Origin: Collimonas antrihumi
GTDB taxonomy: Bacteria; Pseudomonadota; Gammaproteobacteria; Burkholderiales; Burkholderiaceae_D
Length of the DNA stretch: 64,000 nt
Assembly: GCF_018304965.1 (NCBI RefSeq)
Contig: NZ_JAGQED010000003.1
Location: 186,001-250,000, forward strand
Reading direction: 5' to 3'
The position numbers were made by a program, and so were the translations under genes. The notes under the pieces are model-generated. The model was given only the letters and a program-made list of their open reading frames with translations, was not told the origin of the DNA and searched no databases. Positions 17,448 through 26,806 of the stretch are shown piece by piece; positions within the stretch are counted from its first letter, which is position 1, and each line of letters starts with the position of its first letter.

Positions 17448-18299
17448 TCAAGCTTCTTTCGGCCCGCGTACGATTGAATAGTGCTCGGAATTGGCGGTAA
17501 GCCAATCTGCAGCCAGTTCCCGGTTGTCATGCTGCCAAGGGTGGAAGTCGCGTTTCAGATACCTGAGCAGAGGGATGGCAGTGAGCCAGACCAGGCCGTG
17601 GCGGCCAAAAAAGAAGCGCGCAGCATCGATCCAGGTGCCTGGTTTGAACAAAACCCCGTCATGCCAGAGATTGTTGATGGTTTGCCTGGTTGCCATCACA
17701 TTAAGACGCGACATGGCAAAAGCATACCAACGCACCCGCTTCTTGTAGCTGCCGCCTAGTGCGCGATACAAGTCGAACGCAACTGCCTTGTGCTCGGTTT
17801 CTTCCACCGCATGCCAGCGCCACAGTGTCGCCAGCATCGGGTCTGCGCCTTCCAGCACTGCGGGATAGCGCAAGGTCAGATCGGCCAGCACCGCGGTGTA
17901 ATGTTCAAAGGCGGCGGTAACGGCCAGCTTGCTGATTTCAGGCACGTTGCGCTTGTTGCCCAAGGCGATCATGTCGGCGGCCCAGTGTTGCCAGTGATTG
18001 ACCAGGCCTTGTTTTTCCAGTTCGGCGTTGTACAAGGAATGTATCCGGCGGTGGGTGGCTTCCTGGCCGACAAAATCCTGGATGGTGGCGTGCAGGGATG
18101 CGTATTTGGCTTCCGCCGGCAAGGAACGGGCGGAGGCGCGCACGGAGTCGATGAACTCTTGTTCTCCGACTGGAAAACTCATCGATAAGGCATTGAAGAA
18201 TTGCGTGCGGAAAGCTTTGCCCGCCAGCCAGTGGCGCGGGAAGCCTTGCGACAGGTCGACCAATAGTTTTCTTACCATTAACGGATTGGATGTGTTCAC
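17448..18299 (-). CDS. PF10118-type ferritin-like 'metal-dependent hydrolase'
   Basis: 283 residues. Metal-ligand-like motifs typical of the family are QEATHRRIH (about residue 78), TAAFEHYTAVLA (about 128) and WRWHAVEETEHKAVAFD (about 162), an arrangement of Glu/His pairs as in di-iron ferritin-like folds. The start is GTG with AAAGG at suitable spacing; an ATG seven codons in is an alternative. It is divergent from a TetR regulator with repeated motifs between, so it is the probable target. The annotated hydrolase activity of this family is not well proven. Confidence 0.8.
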   Translation of the reverse strand: MNTSNPLMVRKLLVDLSQGFPRHWLAGKAFRTQFFNALSMSFPVGEQEFIDSVRASARSLPAEAKYASLHATIQDFVGQEATHRRIHSLYNAELEKQGLVNHWQHWAADMIALGNKRNVPEISKLAVTAAFEHYTAVLADLTLRYPAVLEGADPMLATLWRWHAVEETEHKAVAFDLYRALGGSYKKRVRWYAFAMSRLNVMATRQTINNLWHDGVLFKPGTWIDAARFFFGRHGLVWLTAIPLLRYLKRDFHPWQHDNRELAADWLTANSEHYSIVRGPKEA

Positions 18300-18373
18300 G
18301 GACTGCCTTTATGGAATAGCGATATCAGGTAAGGATGTTAGGTAACGATGTGATGCATCGACAGAAGTACTAT

Positions 18374-18418
18374 ACTGAGCTTTATTCAGTTTTTAAACTC
18401 GCAAGTTGCTCAGTTTTT
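18374..18418. promoter_or_regulatory. candidate TetR operator in divergent intergenic region
   Basis: ACTGA-N7-TCAGT inverted repeat at 18374-18390, and a direct repeat TCAGTTTTT at 18386-18394 and 18410-18418. They lie between the PF10118 gene and the TetR gene, which fits an autoregulated divergent promoter. Confidence 0.4.
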
Positions 18419-18431
18419 GACAGGTGTCGAC

Positions 18432-19085
18432 ATGGCCAAGACCAATCCAGCTTCTTCCTCTGAAATCATGCGTAAACTGCCCACGCAAGAGCGCGCGCAG
18501 CGCACCATCGAGACCATTTTCCAGACCACTGCTCACATTTTGGAAAGCGAAGGCGAAGCCGGCCTGACTACCAATAAGGTGGCTGCAAAGGCCGGTTTTT
18601 CGATTGGCACCCTGTACCAGTATTTCCCGAGCAAGGAGGCCATACTGACCGCGCTGATCGCGCGCGAGCGGCGGCGCGTGATGGATGAGCTCGATGCATT
18701 GATGGAAAGCGCCGAGAACCAGGTAGGCCAGCTCGATCCGAAAACCTTCCTGCGCCAGTTCATCCGCATCAATATCGAAGGTCTAGGCAGCGGCAGAAGC
18801 GCAAAGCGCGCGATGATCCGTTTTGCCTGGCAACACGATCATCACGAAGATATTACCCAGGCCCTGCGTGAGACGGCGGAACGGATTGCCATCAGCATGC
18901 AAAGAATCCACCATCCAAAGCTGAGGCCGCCCACGCCAGCCATGATGTTCGTGGTTACCCGGGCCGTTATCGGCACCATCCGCAGCGCTTCGCTGGAAAG
19001 ATCGCCACTGCTCGGCAGTATTGAATTTGAAGATGAACTGGTGCGGCTGGCCTGGGGCATGTTGTCGCAGCAGGATGACTCCTGA
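18432..19085 (+). CDS. TetR/AcrR-family transcriptional regulator
   Basis: 217 residues from MAKTNPASSS. The N-terminal HTH reads TIFQTTAHILESEGEAGLTTNKVAAKAGFSIGTLYQYFPSKEAIL, with the classic GTLYQYFPSKE at about residue 60. The C-terminal ligand domain is of the AefR-like type. The ATG is used rather than an in-frame TTG five codons upstream. It probably represses itself and the divergent PF10118 gene. Confidence 0.9.
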   Translation: MAKTNPASSSEIMRKLPTQERAQRTIETIFQTTAHILESEGEAGLTTNKVAAKAGFSIGTLYQYFPSKEAILTALIARERRRVMDELDALMESAENQVGQLDPKTFLRQFIRINIEGLGSGRSAKRAMIRFAWQHDHHEDITQALRETAERIAISMQRIHHPKLRPPTPAMMFVVTRAVIGTIRSASLERSPLLGSIEFEDELVRLAWGMLSQQDDS

Positions 19086-19179
19086 AGAGTGCGCGCGATT
19101 TAATGCGGGGCGGAGCAAATGCTTATAATGCATGACTACTGTCGCTCCGCCAGCCAAAAATCGATTTAGAAAAACGCGA

Positions 19180-20241
19180 ATGAAATACCCTGCATTACTT
19201 TCTTTTCAAGAAGTCCTTCCTCAACTCAAGCAATTCGATGCCATCATCGATGTCCGCAGCCAGTCGGAGTTTGCCGAGGACCATATTCCCGGCGCCATCA
19301 ACTGTCCGGTGCTGGACGACGCGCAGAGGGTGCAGGTGGGGACCATGTATAAGCAGGTCAATGCATTTGAAGCGAAAAAGTTGGGTGCGGTGCTGGTCGG
19401 GCGCAACATTGCGTCACATATCGAAACGCTGTTCCTTGATAAGCCGCGCGAATGGACGCCTTTGGTTTACTGCTGGCGCGGCGGCAACCGCAGCGGCGCC
19501 ATGGCGCACGTCATGGCAAAAATCGGCTGGCCGGTAGTGCAACTCGATGGCGGTTACCAGACCTACCGCAGATACGTCAACGCCAGCCTGGCCGAGTTGC
19601 CGCAGCGCTTCCGGTTCAAGGTGATTTGCGGTCCTACCGGCAGCGGCAAGAGCCGCTTGCTGCAAGTGCTGGCGCAGCAGGGCGCGCAAGTACTCGACCT
19701 GGAGCAGATGGCGGCGCATCGCGGTTCGGTGCTGGGCAATCTGCCGGCTGAATTGCAGCCTTCGCAAAAGACTTTCGAGACCCGTATCTGGGATTCGCTG
19801 CAGCGATTCGATCCGCAGTATCCGGTATTCGTCGAATCCGAGAGCAAGAAGGTTGGCAATCTGCGGGTGCCGGAAGTGCTGATGGAAATCGTGCGCGGCT
19901 CGCCATGTTTTGCGGTTGCGCTGTCGCGGCCGGATCGTGTGCGGCTGCTGTTGGAAGATTATGCCCACTTCGTTACCGATCCCGCTTTGCTGAACACCCA
20001 GCTGGCTTGCCTGACTTACGTCCACGGGCGCGAGAAGGTCGCTTACTGGCAGCAGCTGAGCTCATCCGGCCGGATCGAGGAACTGGTTGATGAGCTATTG
20101 CTGAAACATTATGATCCCGCCTATGGGCAGTCGATCAAGAGAAATTTCGATCAGTTTTCCGAGGCGCAGATATTGGATCTTCCTGATATTTCGGACAGCA
20201 CTTTTCAGCGCGTGGCAAGACAGCTGCATCAAGACAAATAA
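19180..20241 (+). CDS. mnmH: tRNA 2-selenouridine synthase (SelU/MnmH)
   Basis: 353 residues from MKYPALLSFQEV; an in-frame ATG 16 codons upstream is possible. The N-terminal rhodanese domain has DVRSQSEFAEDHIPGA and the active-site Cys98 in VYCWRGGNRSG. The C-terminal P-loop domain begins CGPTGSGKSRLL (about residues 151-161). The enzyme swaps sulfur for selenium at U34 of tRNA-Lys, -Glu and -Gln, using selenophosphate and a geranylated intermediate. The next gene, selD, supplies selenophosphate, so the two form a functional pair. Confidence 0.95.
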   Translation: MKYPALLSFQEVLPQLKQFDAIIDVRSQSEFAEDHIPGAINCPVLDDAQRVQVGTMYKQVNAFEAKKLGAVLVGRNIASHIETLFLDKPREWTPLVYCWRGGNRSGAMAHVMAKIGWPVVQLDGGYQTYRRYVNASLAELPQRFRFKVICGPTGSGKSRLLQVLAQQGAQVLDLEQMAAHRGSVLGNLPAELQPSQKTFETRIWDSLQRFDPQYPVFVESESKKVGNLRVPEVLMEIVRGSPCFAVALSRPDRVRLLLEDYAHFVTDPALLNTQLACLTYVHGREKVAYWQQLSSSGRIEELVDELLLKHYDPAYGQSIKRNFDQFSEAQILDLPDISDSTFQRVARQLHQDK

Positions 20242-20246
20242 GCCCG

Positions 20247-20266
20247 GATGAAGCGTATGCTTCATC
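20247..20266. repeat. short hairpin between mnmH and selD
   Basis: GATGAAGC (20247-20254) pairs with GCTTCATC (20259-20266), loop GTAT. It has no T-run and the next gene follows 34 bp later, so it may modulate rather than end transcription. Confidence 0.4.
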
Positions 20267-20299
20267 TACATTCTTACAGATTTCAATTCCAGGATCCCT

Positions 20300-21358
20300 A
20301 TGTCCGATCTCGCTGAACCAAACATCAAACTGACTTCCTTTTCACACGGCGGCGGTTGCGGCTGCAAGATCGCGCCGGGGGTGCTGGCGGAAATCCTCAA
20401 GAACTCAAACGGCTTCCCGGTGCCGAAAGAATTGATGGTGGGGATTGAAACCGCCGACGATGCCGCCGTCTACAAGCTCAACGACGAACAGGCCTTGATT
20501 GCGACCACCGATTTTTTCATGCCCATCGTCGACGATCCGTATGACTTCGGCCGCATCGCCGCTACCAATGCCATTTCGGATGTGTATGCCATGGGCGGCA
20601 CGCCGATCATGGCGCTGGCCCTGGTCGGCATGCCGATCGACAAATTGCCGGTGGAGGTCATCGGCAAGATTCTACGGGGCGGCGAGTCCATCTGTGCGGA
20701 GGCAGGTATCCCGATTGCCGGCGGCCACACCATCGATTCGGTCGAGCCGATCTATGGCTTGGTGGTGCTGGGCCTGGTCCATCCGTCCAAGGTCAAGCGC
20801 AACGCCGGCGCCAAGGCGGGCGATAAACTCATATTGGGCAAGCCGATCGGTGTCGGCATTTTGTCGGCGGCATTGAAAAAGGGCAAGCTGGACGCCGCCG
20901 GTTATGCAGCACTCATCAGCAACACCACCAAACTGAATAAGCCGGGCCGCTTGTTGTCTGAACTGGCTGGCGTGAACGCGTTGACCGATGTCACCGGTTT
21001 TGGATTGCTAGGGCATATGCTGGAACTGGCGCGCGCGGCGAAGTTGTCGGCCAGGCTAGAGATGGGGGCGATCCCCTTGCTGCCGCAAGTGCAGCAACTG
21101 GCCGAGCAAGGATATATCACCGGCGCCTCCGGCCGCAACTGGAACGGCTACGCGCACGACGTGACGCTCGCCGACAGCATCACAGCGGTACAGCGCAGTT
21201 TGCTGAGCGACCCGCAGACGTCGGGCGGATTGCTGGTTTCTTGTGATCCCGCTGCGGTTGAGCAGGTGCTGGGACTGTTCCGGCGCGAAGGTTTTGCCGA
21301 TGCTGCTGTCATCGGTGAAATGGCAGCAGGCGGCAATCGTGTGGAAGTCGTTTCCTGA
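20300..21358 (+). CDS. selD: selenide, water dikinase
   Basis: 352 residues. The active-site loop HGGGCGCK gives Cys20 (not selenocysteine) and Lys23. The ATP-binding TADDAAVYKLND and TTDFFMPIVDDPYDFGRIAATNA follow. It makes selenophosphate from selenide and ATP. AGGA precedes the ATG. With mnmH just upstream, the visible use of selenium is tRNA modification; selA and selB are not in the window. Confidence 0.97.
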   Translation: MSDLAEPNIKLTSFSHGGGCGCKIAPGVLAEILKNSNGFPVPKELMVGIETADDAAVYKLNDEQALIATTDFFMPIVDDPYDFGRIAATNAISDVYAMGGTPIMALALVGMPIDKLPVEVIGKILRGGESICAEAGIPIAGGHTIDSVEPIYGLVVLGLVHPSKVKRNAGAKAGDKLILGKPIGVGILSAALKKGKLDAAGYAALISNTTKLNKPGRLLSELAGVNALTDVTGFGLLGHMLELARAAKLSARLEMGAIPLLPQVQQLAEQGYITGASGRNWNGYAHDVTLADSITAVQRSLLSDPQTSGGLLVSCDPAAVEQVLGLFRREGFADAAVIGEMAAGGNRVEVVS

Positions 21359-21388
21359 CCGGGTTTGGAGTCAAGCGGTTCTGGAAAT

Positions 21389-22837
21389 TCAGGCCCGCTT
21401 TCGGAAAAACAGCGTGTCGCCCAGCCATACGGCAAGCATCGTCGCTCCCATCAACGGAAAGATGATGCCCAGGATCGCCATATAACTTTTCCAGCGTGTG
21501 ATCGACGGCGTCGGCTGCAGTACGCGCTTTGGTGCGCCTATGGAGTTTTGCGGGCGGCGCTTCCACCACATCACGAAACCGGTGACCGCCATTCCCAGCA
21601 AGGTTAATGAAATAGTTGCGCAAATCAGCTGGTTCGCCAAGCCGAAATATTCTCCCATATGCAGCGCAACACCCAAGGTCACCAACTTGGAGACAGGGCT
21701 GTAATCGGAAAAGCGCAGGTCTTTCATGATTTTTCCGCTGTACTGGTCGATATGCAATGTGCGTTGCCGGTCAAGATCCGAGCGCACGAATTCTCCTGCA
21801 CCCGGGGCATAGGACGCGGTGAAAACATCGGAGCTCTTTCCGGGCAGCGCGAGCTGATAGGTCTGCATGCCGTTGTGCGCAGCGATCGCCACTACCTGAT
21901 CAATTGCCAGCGGTTGATGCTGCATGCCATGCGACATCGGCACCGTGGTTGCGCCCACCGCCCACGGAATTTCGGCAAGAGGCAGGTCTTGCATCTTCTT
22001 TTGCATCGTTTGCATGTTGGGCATGCTAGCCATTGCACCATGGCCGTCTGCCTGGGTAGCTGCGCTGTGGGCGTGCTCGCTCTTCGCGGCCGCTGGCGGT
22101 TGCGCAAAGCTGGCCCAGGTGACGACAGCCTGGAAATTCTTGCCCCAGAAGCTGGACCACGGCAAGCCGCTCATGATGAAGAACACCGCGCCTATCGAGA
22201 TCCAGATGCCGATCACCAGATGCAGTTCGCGCCAGATGGCCCGGCCGCTCAAACTGAGGCGGGGCAGCAAAGTACCCCACACCGAAAACTGCTTGCGCGG
22301 CCACCACAAGGCGATGCCGGTGCCGACCATGATCAGGGTCCAGCAGGCCGCCAGCTCCATCAGCCAGCCGCCCCATCTTCCCAGCAGCAAATCGCGATGG
22401 ATCTGGCGCACCTGTTTCATCAGCCGGTGCTCGACGCTGAGCGTGCCCAGCACCTGGCCGGTGTACGGATTGAGGTACACGCTGCTGCTGTCGCCGGAAG
22501 GCAGGCGAAATACCGCTTCGGTGCTGCGCCTTGGATCCTGGCTGACGGCAATCGAGCTGGCGGTTGCATCCGGCGGCAGCGCGCTGGCGGCGATGCCGAG
22601 CAGTTTGTCGTAGCCGAGCCTTGCTTGGGTGCTGGCGGGCACAAACAATTTGTCACCGTAGAGAGCGCTTTCTATCTGCGGTTTGAAGACATAGATTGCA
22701 CCGGTAATCGCCAGCACGATCAAAAAAGGCATCACGAACAAGCCGGCATAAAAATGCCAGCGCCACAGGATGCGGTAATTGCGGGATGAGACTGAGCCTG
22801 TCTCATCCTCCGCTTGTTGCTGATTGATTGTTTGCAT
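21389..22837 (-). CDS. PepSY-associated transmembrane protein
   Basis: 482 residues with about four membrane segments: WHFYAGLFVMPFLIVLAITGAIYVF (about 28-52), one near residue 165 (LMELAACWTLIMVGTGIALWW), one near 210 (VIGIWISIGAVFFIMSG) and C-terminal ones at about 405-475. The PepSY_TM architecture fits inner-membrane reductase-like proteins found beside TonB-dependent receptors. A His/Met-rich periplasmic part (HAHSAATQADGHGAMASMPNMQ) suggests metal contact. It lies 47 bp downstream of the receptor gene on the same strand. Confidence 0.88.
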   Translation of the reverse strand: MQTINQQQAEDETGSVSSRNYRILWRWHFYAGLFVMPFLIVLAITGAIYVFKPQIESALYGDKLFVPASTQARLGYDKLLGIAASALPPDATASSIAVSQDPRRSTEAVFRLPSGDSSSVYLNPYTGQVLGTLSVEHRLMKQVRQIHRDLLLGRWGGWLMELAACWTLIMVGTGIALWWPRKQFSVWGTLLPRLSLSGRAIWRELHLVIGIWISIGAVFFIMSGLPWSSFWGKNFQAVVTWASFAQPPAAAKSEHAHSAATQADGHGAMASMPNMQTMQKKMQDLPLAEIPWAVGATTVPMSHGMQHQPLAIDQVVAIAAHNGMQTYQLALPGKSSDVFTASYAPGAGEFVRSDLDRQRTLHIDQYSGKIMKDLRFSDYSPVSKLVTLGVALHMGEYFGLANQLICATISLTLLGMAVTGFVMWWKRRPQNSIGAPKRVLQPTPSITRWKSYMAILGIIFPLMGATMLAVWLGDTLFFRKRA

Positions 22838-22884
22838 GAATGTTCCTTGCCAAAAATAATGGTCCGATCCGGGTTTTTGACCGC

Positions 22885-25263
22885 TTATAGGCTGATCTTG
22901 GCTTCCAGGTACAGCGTCCGGCCCGGGTAGGGGTAATAGACGTAGTAGCGCCGATTGGTCAGGTTGTCGATGCCGAGTCCCAGTTCCGTATTTTTAGTCG
23001 GCTTGAACGTCAGCTTGGTGTCGAACACCAGGAAAGAACTGGTGCCGCCGAAGGTGCCCGGATTGATGTCGGTATTGGTCAGCGTGTTGTATTGCCGGCC
23101 GGAGTACCGCCCGGCCAGCATCACGTTGGCCTGGTCGTTGATGCGATAACTGCCGACCAGGTTGCTGCGCCACAAAGGAATACGATAAAAATTCTTGCCG
23201 ACGGTCGCCGGATTCTTGCTGTTCTCCATGATGATCGATCTGGTGTAACCGACACTGGCGCTCAGGTCCAGCCCGCGCAGGAAGACGTCTTCGGCGGAAT
23301 AGCTGAGTTCTATCCCGCGCGAGCGTACCCGGTCTATGTTCTGGATACTGGTAACGTTGGGGAATACCGTCGTGTTGGTCTGGCTGAACAAGGTGTTCTT
23401 CACATCGTCTTCAAACAAAGACATGCGCACTATGCCGTTCAATTGCGACCATTCGGCGCTCAGTTCTTTCGCCAGATCGTTTTCAGGCTTGAGATTCGGG
23501 TCGTTGTTGACCAGCGTGGAACCGGTCAGGCTGCCCTGGAACAGTTCGCTGACGGTGGGGAAGCGGTAAGCGCGTCCCGTAGAAAAGCGAATCGTCAGGT
23601 CAGATGTAGCCTTATACGATAGTGCCGCCTTGGGCGACCAGTAAGACAGGTTGCGGTTGTCGTAACGCTGGGCCGCAGCTTTGGTCGCACGTGCGCCATC
23701 GTAAGCGCGCCAGTCTTCATAGCGTAAACCGTAGGTCAGTTTCCAGAGCGGGCTCATTTGCCAGGCGTCTTGCGCAAACAGCGCCTGGGTTTCAGTCTTG
23801 CCGGCAAAGGCATTGTTGAAACCGCCGCCATCGTTGCTGCGCCAGTTGCTCAGGTTGAGCGTGGTATTTTCCAGGAAATAATTATCGTAGTGGTAACCGA
23901 AAGTCAGCCAATGGCTGCCGGCGCCGATGGCCGCCGGTTTATAGTCGGCCGCCAGGTCCAGCGTCTTCCAGCCTGAGCCATCGCCATAGGTGGCGACACC
24001 GCTGAGATTGCTGGTCAGCCCGCTGCTGGCGGATCTGGAAATGCTCTTTGATACATCGAAATACGATGCGATGGCCGAGTAGTTCCAGCCGCTGGCATTA
24101 CGGGTTTTCAGCGTCAGGCCGTACAACTGGTTCTCGCTTTCGCTGGCCGCCGGCGCAAAGAAGGATGCCGGCAGGTTGTATTGATAGCCGTCGATATTGA
24201 CCAGGCCCGAATACACCGGATTGCCCTTGGCGTCGCGCAAGAAGGTCTGGGTGCTGTTGCTGACCTGCTGGCGCCAGTAGCCGAAAGTGAAGCCGGCCTG
24301 CACCGCCGGCGTTATATCGTAGACAGCCTTGAACTTGAACAGATCCTTCACCGCGCGTTCGGCACCCTCGGCATTGACGCCGAAGATGGTGGCGGGAGCG
24401 CCGTTAGGATCGGTATATGGGTAGGCGCCAGTGACCGGAACCGCAGCGGCAGTCGCAACCTTGGTGGAACGCGGCTGGCTGGCATAGACAAACGGCTGGC
24501 CGGCATTGCTGAGGTGGTCTATGCCGAGCAGGAAGGACAAGTCGCCGACCTTGTTGCCGATCGCCGCCGTGCTCTTGTTACCGTCGAAATGACCGTTGAC
24601 GCCGAACAGGTTGAATTGCTGGCTGAAGACCTGGGCCTTGGCCATTGCTTCCAGTTTGGTCGGCATCTTGGTGGTGATCGCTACCGTCGCCCCCATGGAG
24701 TTGCCCGGGTACAGAGCAGAAAATGGGCCGTAGATCACATCCACCTGCGCAATATCTTCCGGAAAAACCATGGACCAGCGCGGTGGAAAGCTATGGGTAT
24801 TGCCCATGAAATTGCTAAGCAACAGGCCGTCGGCATACACCAGGCTGCGCGCGGTTTGCGAAGTGCCGTTGCCGCGCACCGAGATCGTGGCATTCTCATC
24901 GCCGATAAAGCGTTTGCGAATCGCCATGTTCGGCATGTATTTCAAGGCGTCTTCGGTATTGATGACGTTGAGATTTTCTAACTGCGACGCGGTGATGCGT
25001 TCGCTGCTGGCGGGCAGGTTGGGATCAAGCACCCGCTTTTCCCTGGCGCCGGTGACGAACACGTTGTGGAGCACTTCGTGGGCCGCATGGCCATCATCCT
25101 CGGCCGCCCATGCGCCTTGCGACAGCACGGGCAGGGCGAGCATGAGGGAGAGCGGCAGTGGCCGCAGCGCTGTAGATAATCGGGATGCGTGGTGTAAAAA
25201 ATGTGGTGATGATAAATAACGGCGCGTCGAAACGCTCTTGGTTTGCGCGAGCAAATCAAACAT
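22885..25263 (-). CDS. TonB-dependent outer-membrane receptor
   Basis: 792 residues with a long N-terminal leader (signal to about residue 53, GAWA). The plug domain begins NVFVTGAREKRVLDPN and includes ISVRGNGTSQTARSLVYADGLLLSNF and VIYGPFSALYPGNSMGATVAITTK. The beta-barrel continues to a C-terminal YLEAKISL. AGGGG precedes the ATG. The neighbours (DUF2946 upstream, PepSY downstream) suggest uptake of a metal or metal chelate; iron or copper cannot be decided from sequence. Confidence 0.93.
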   Translation of the reverse strand: MFDLLAQTKSVSTRRYLSSPHFLHHASRLSTALRPLPLSLMLALPVLSQGAWAAEDDGHAAHEVLHNVFVTGAREKRVLDPNLPASSERITASQLENLNVINTEDALKYMPNMAIRKRFIGDENATISVRGNGTSQTARSLVYADGLLLSNFMGNTHSFPPRWSMVFPEDIAQVDVIYGPFSALYPGNSMGATVAITTKMPTKLEAMAKAQVFSQQFNLFGVNGHFDGNKSTAAIGNKVGDLSFLLGIDHLSNAGQPFVYASQPRSTKVATAAAVPVTGAYPYTDPNGAPATIFGVNAEGAERAVKDLFKFKAVYDITPAVQAGFTFGYWRQQVSNSTQTFLRDAKGNPVYSGLVNIDGYQYNLPASFFAPAASESENQLYGLTLKTRNASGWNYSAIASYFDVSKSISRSASSGLTSNLSGVATYGDGSGWKTLDLAADYKPAAIGAGSHWLTFGYHYDNYFLENTTLNLSNWRSNDGGGFNNAFAGKTETQALFAQDAWQMSPLWKLTYGLRYEDWRAYDGARATKAAAQRYDNRNLSYWSPKAALSYKATSDLTIRFSTGRAYRFPTVSELFQGSLTGSTLVNNDPNLKPENDLAKELSAEWSQLNGIVRMSLFEDDVKNTLFSQTNTTVFPNVTSIQNIDRVRSRGIELSYSAEDVFLRGLDLSASVGYTRSIIMENSKNPATVGKNFYRIPLWRSNLVGSYRINDQANVMLAGRYSGRQYNTLTNTDINPGTFGGTSSFLVFDTKLTFKPTKNTELGLGIDNLTNRRYYVYYPYPGRTLYLEAKISL

Positions 25264-25350
25264 GAATTCCCCTGGACTTCAAACGATAATCGTCCCCGGA
25301 TTGCAGGCGCAACCGGAGATAGACGGCTTCTCAGATGCCGGTAATGGAAA

Positions 25351-25734
25351 TCAGGAAAGCGTCAGGGGAGGGTCGAGCGGGTGAGTCTGTCCGCGAAACG
25401 GACGTGGTGGAATGTAGCTGTATAGCGGCAAGCCGGCATGTGTGGAAACTGTAGCACTTATCGGCAACAAGTCGAAAGAAACAGCCGGCGGCGGGCTATT
25501 GGCCAGCAGAGTGCAGTAGCCGCAGGCGTTCCAGTGATCGGGGTTCGGCGCGGAAGACTTGCCGCTGTCAGACGGGCCGGCATGCACCAGTCCGGCCGCG
25601 GTGCAGATGTCGTTGTATATCTGTATCGTTCCAGCCGCCTTGAGGGACTGTGAAACCGTCGGCATGAGGATACCCAGCCAGATGGCAAACAGGCAGGCCC
25701 AGACAACGAGTTTTTGACGGCGGATACGTAACAT
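25351..25734 (-). CDS. DUF2946-family small exported protein
   Basis: 127 residues with an N-terminal hydrophobic segment (about 9-27) and the family hallmark DHWNACGYCTLLANSPP, in which His and a CxxC-like pair (CGYC) are candidate metal ligands. The gene leads a cluster with the TonB-dependent receptor and PepSY protein on the same strand, 87 bp apart. DUF2946 genes commonly accompany metal, often copper, transport receptors; the exact role is unknown. Confidence 0.8.
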   Translation of the reverse strand: MLRIRRQKLVVWACLFAIWLGILMPTVSQSLKAAGTIQIYNDICTAAGLVHAGPSDSGKSSAPNPDHWNACGYCTLLANSPPPAVSFDLLPISATVSTHAGLPLYSYIPPRPFRGQTHPLDPPLTLS

Positions 25735-25824
25735 GGATGATTTACGAGGGTTTCAGCACCGAAGAGATGAGGTGCGGGGCGAATTATATCGCGACGGCAA
25801 TAAGTAGGCTATATGGAAAGATCA

Positions 25825-25852
25825 CGTCAGCTTAGGCGAGCCGAAGCTGACG
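25825..25852. terminator. hairpin downstream of the SnoaL-like gene
   Basis: CGTCAGCTT (25825-25833) pairs perfectly with AAGCTGACG (25844-25852) around ten bases. No T-run follows on either strand. The rest of the interval 25735-25959 shows no convincing gene. Confidence 0.4.
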
Positions 25853-25959
25853 GTCATGTTTCGCAAAAAAGCAGTCTGCCAACGCTTGATGTGTGTGACC
25901 GAGGGAAAGGCGCAGCCTGTTGACGGTCAGTTCGACCGAAGGGTATGCCCGTTGGTGCC

Positions 25960-26445
25960 TCAGGTCTTCTCCGGCATCGCGGAAGAGTGGTGGCTTGTAA
26001 TCAACCACTGCTTTCCATCCCACTTGTAGGTGTATGTGTAGCGAGCCTTGACTTGCGCACCCGTAGTACCAAAGGTGAACGTATAGAGTCCGGCGTCAAC
26101 CGCAGTATTACAGCCAATTTCTATTGTTCTCGAGTCGATCTTTCCTGCGGGCTTGTTTTCAAGGAAGTGCTGGAAGTAATCCACCTTCTCGGCCTGGGTT
26201 AGCCGCGGTTTGTTCGATACAGTGGCGAGAAGGACGGAGCGCTCGGCATAATTGGCGGCAACTTTGTGCGGGTCGCCGGTTTGCAGCGAGCTATTCCATC
26301 GGTCAAACAAGGCTGAGATTTCCTGCTCATTGGTCGCCTTGCAAACTTCCGTGTGCGCTGTCATGGATCCGGAGTCCGATGGGGCTGAGGCGCAGCCCGC
26401 GAGAACTGCGGCAAGAACTGCTGACAGGATAGAGATGTTCCTCAT
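25960..26445 (-). CDS. SnoaL-like (SgcJ/EcaC, DUF4440-type) lipoprotein
   Basis: 161 residues from MRNISILSAVLAAVLAGC; the lipobox Cys is residue 18. The start is supported by GGAGGATCG just upstream; the longer reading has 26 extra codons without signal character. The mature part has EISALFDRWNSSLQTGDPHKVAANYAERSVLL and a C-terminal YTYTYKWDGKQWLITSHHSSAMPE, the cone-shaped NTF2/SnoaL-like fold of SgcJ/EcaC proteins. Function unknown. Confidence 0.8.
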   Translation of the reverse strand: MRNISILSAVLAAVLAGCASAPSDSGSMTAHTEVCKATNEQEISALFDRWNSSLQTGDPHKVAANYAERSVLLATVSNKPRLTQAEKVDYFQHFLENKPAGKIDSRTIEIGCNTAVDAGLYTFTFGTTGAQVKARYTYTYKWDGKQWLITSHHSSAMPEKT

Positions 26446-26806
26446 TTGCGATCCTCCAGTGGTGATCGAAAAACGGCCCGGACATCGTCCAGAAAATGAC
26501 AACCTCCGCCAATTGCCAAACAAGCCTACTAAATATAGGACGTGGCCAGTGGATTGCCAAGTAACGGGGCGAAATTGCCTATCAATATCAATGCTGGAGG
26601 GTAATCTCTCGCTCGAATTTGCGCATAGTAGTAAGTAGGTCGCATATCAAGCACAGGATTATCGTAATATTCTTGTGTATATATCGATTGGCGAACTTAG
26701 GCACTAAGCTGCTCTTAGCCCCTGTCCTGCCAACGATGTCCCGATACGGCGGAGCGCCTGCAGCAGAAACATTGGAGCGAATATACCTACCGTTAGCCCC
26801 TATGGG
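26446..26806. other. intergenic region, nothing recognised
   Basis: No gene or convincing regulatory motif seen. It carries the promoter side of the SnoaL-like gene at its left end. The 5' half of the broken higB toxin gene, expected just before the 177-bp element, is not recognisable here. Confidence 0.45.
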
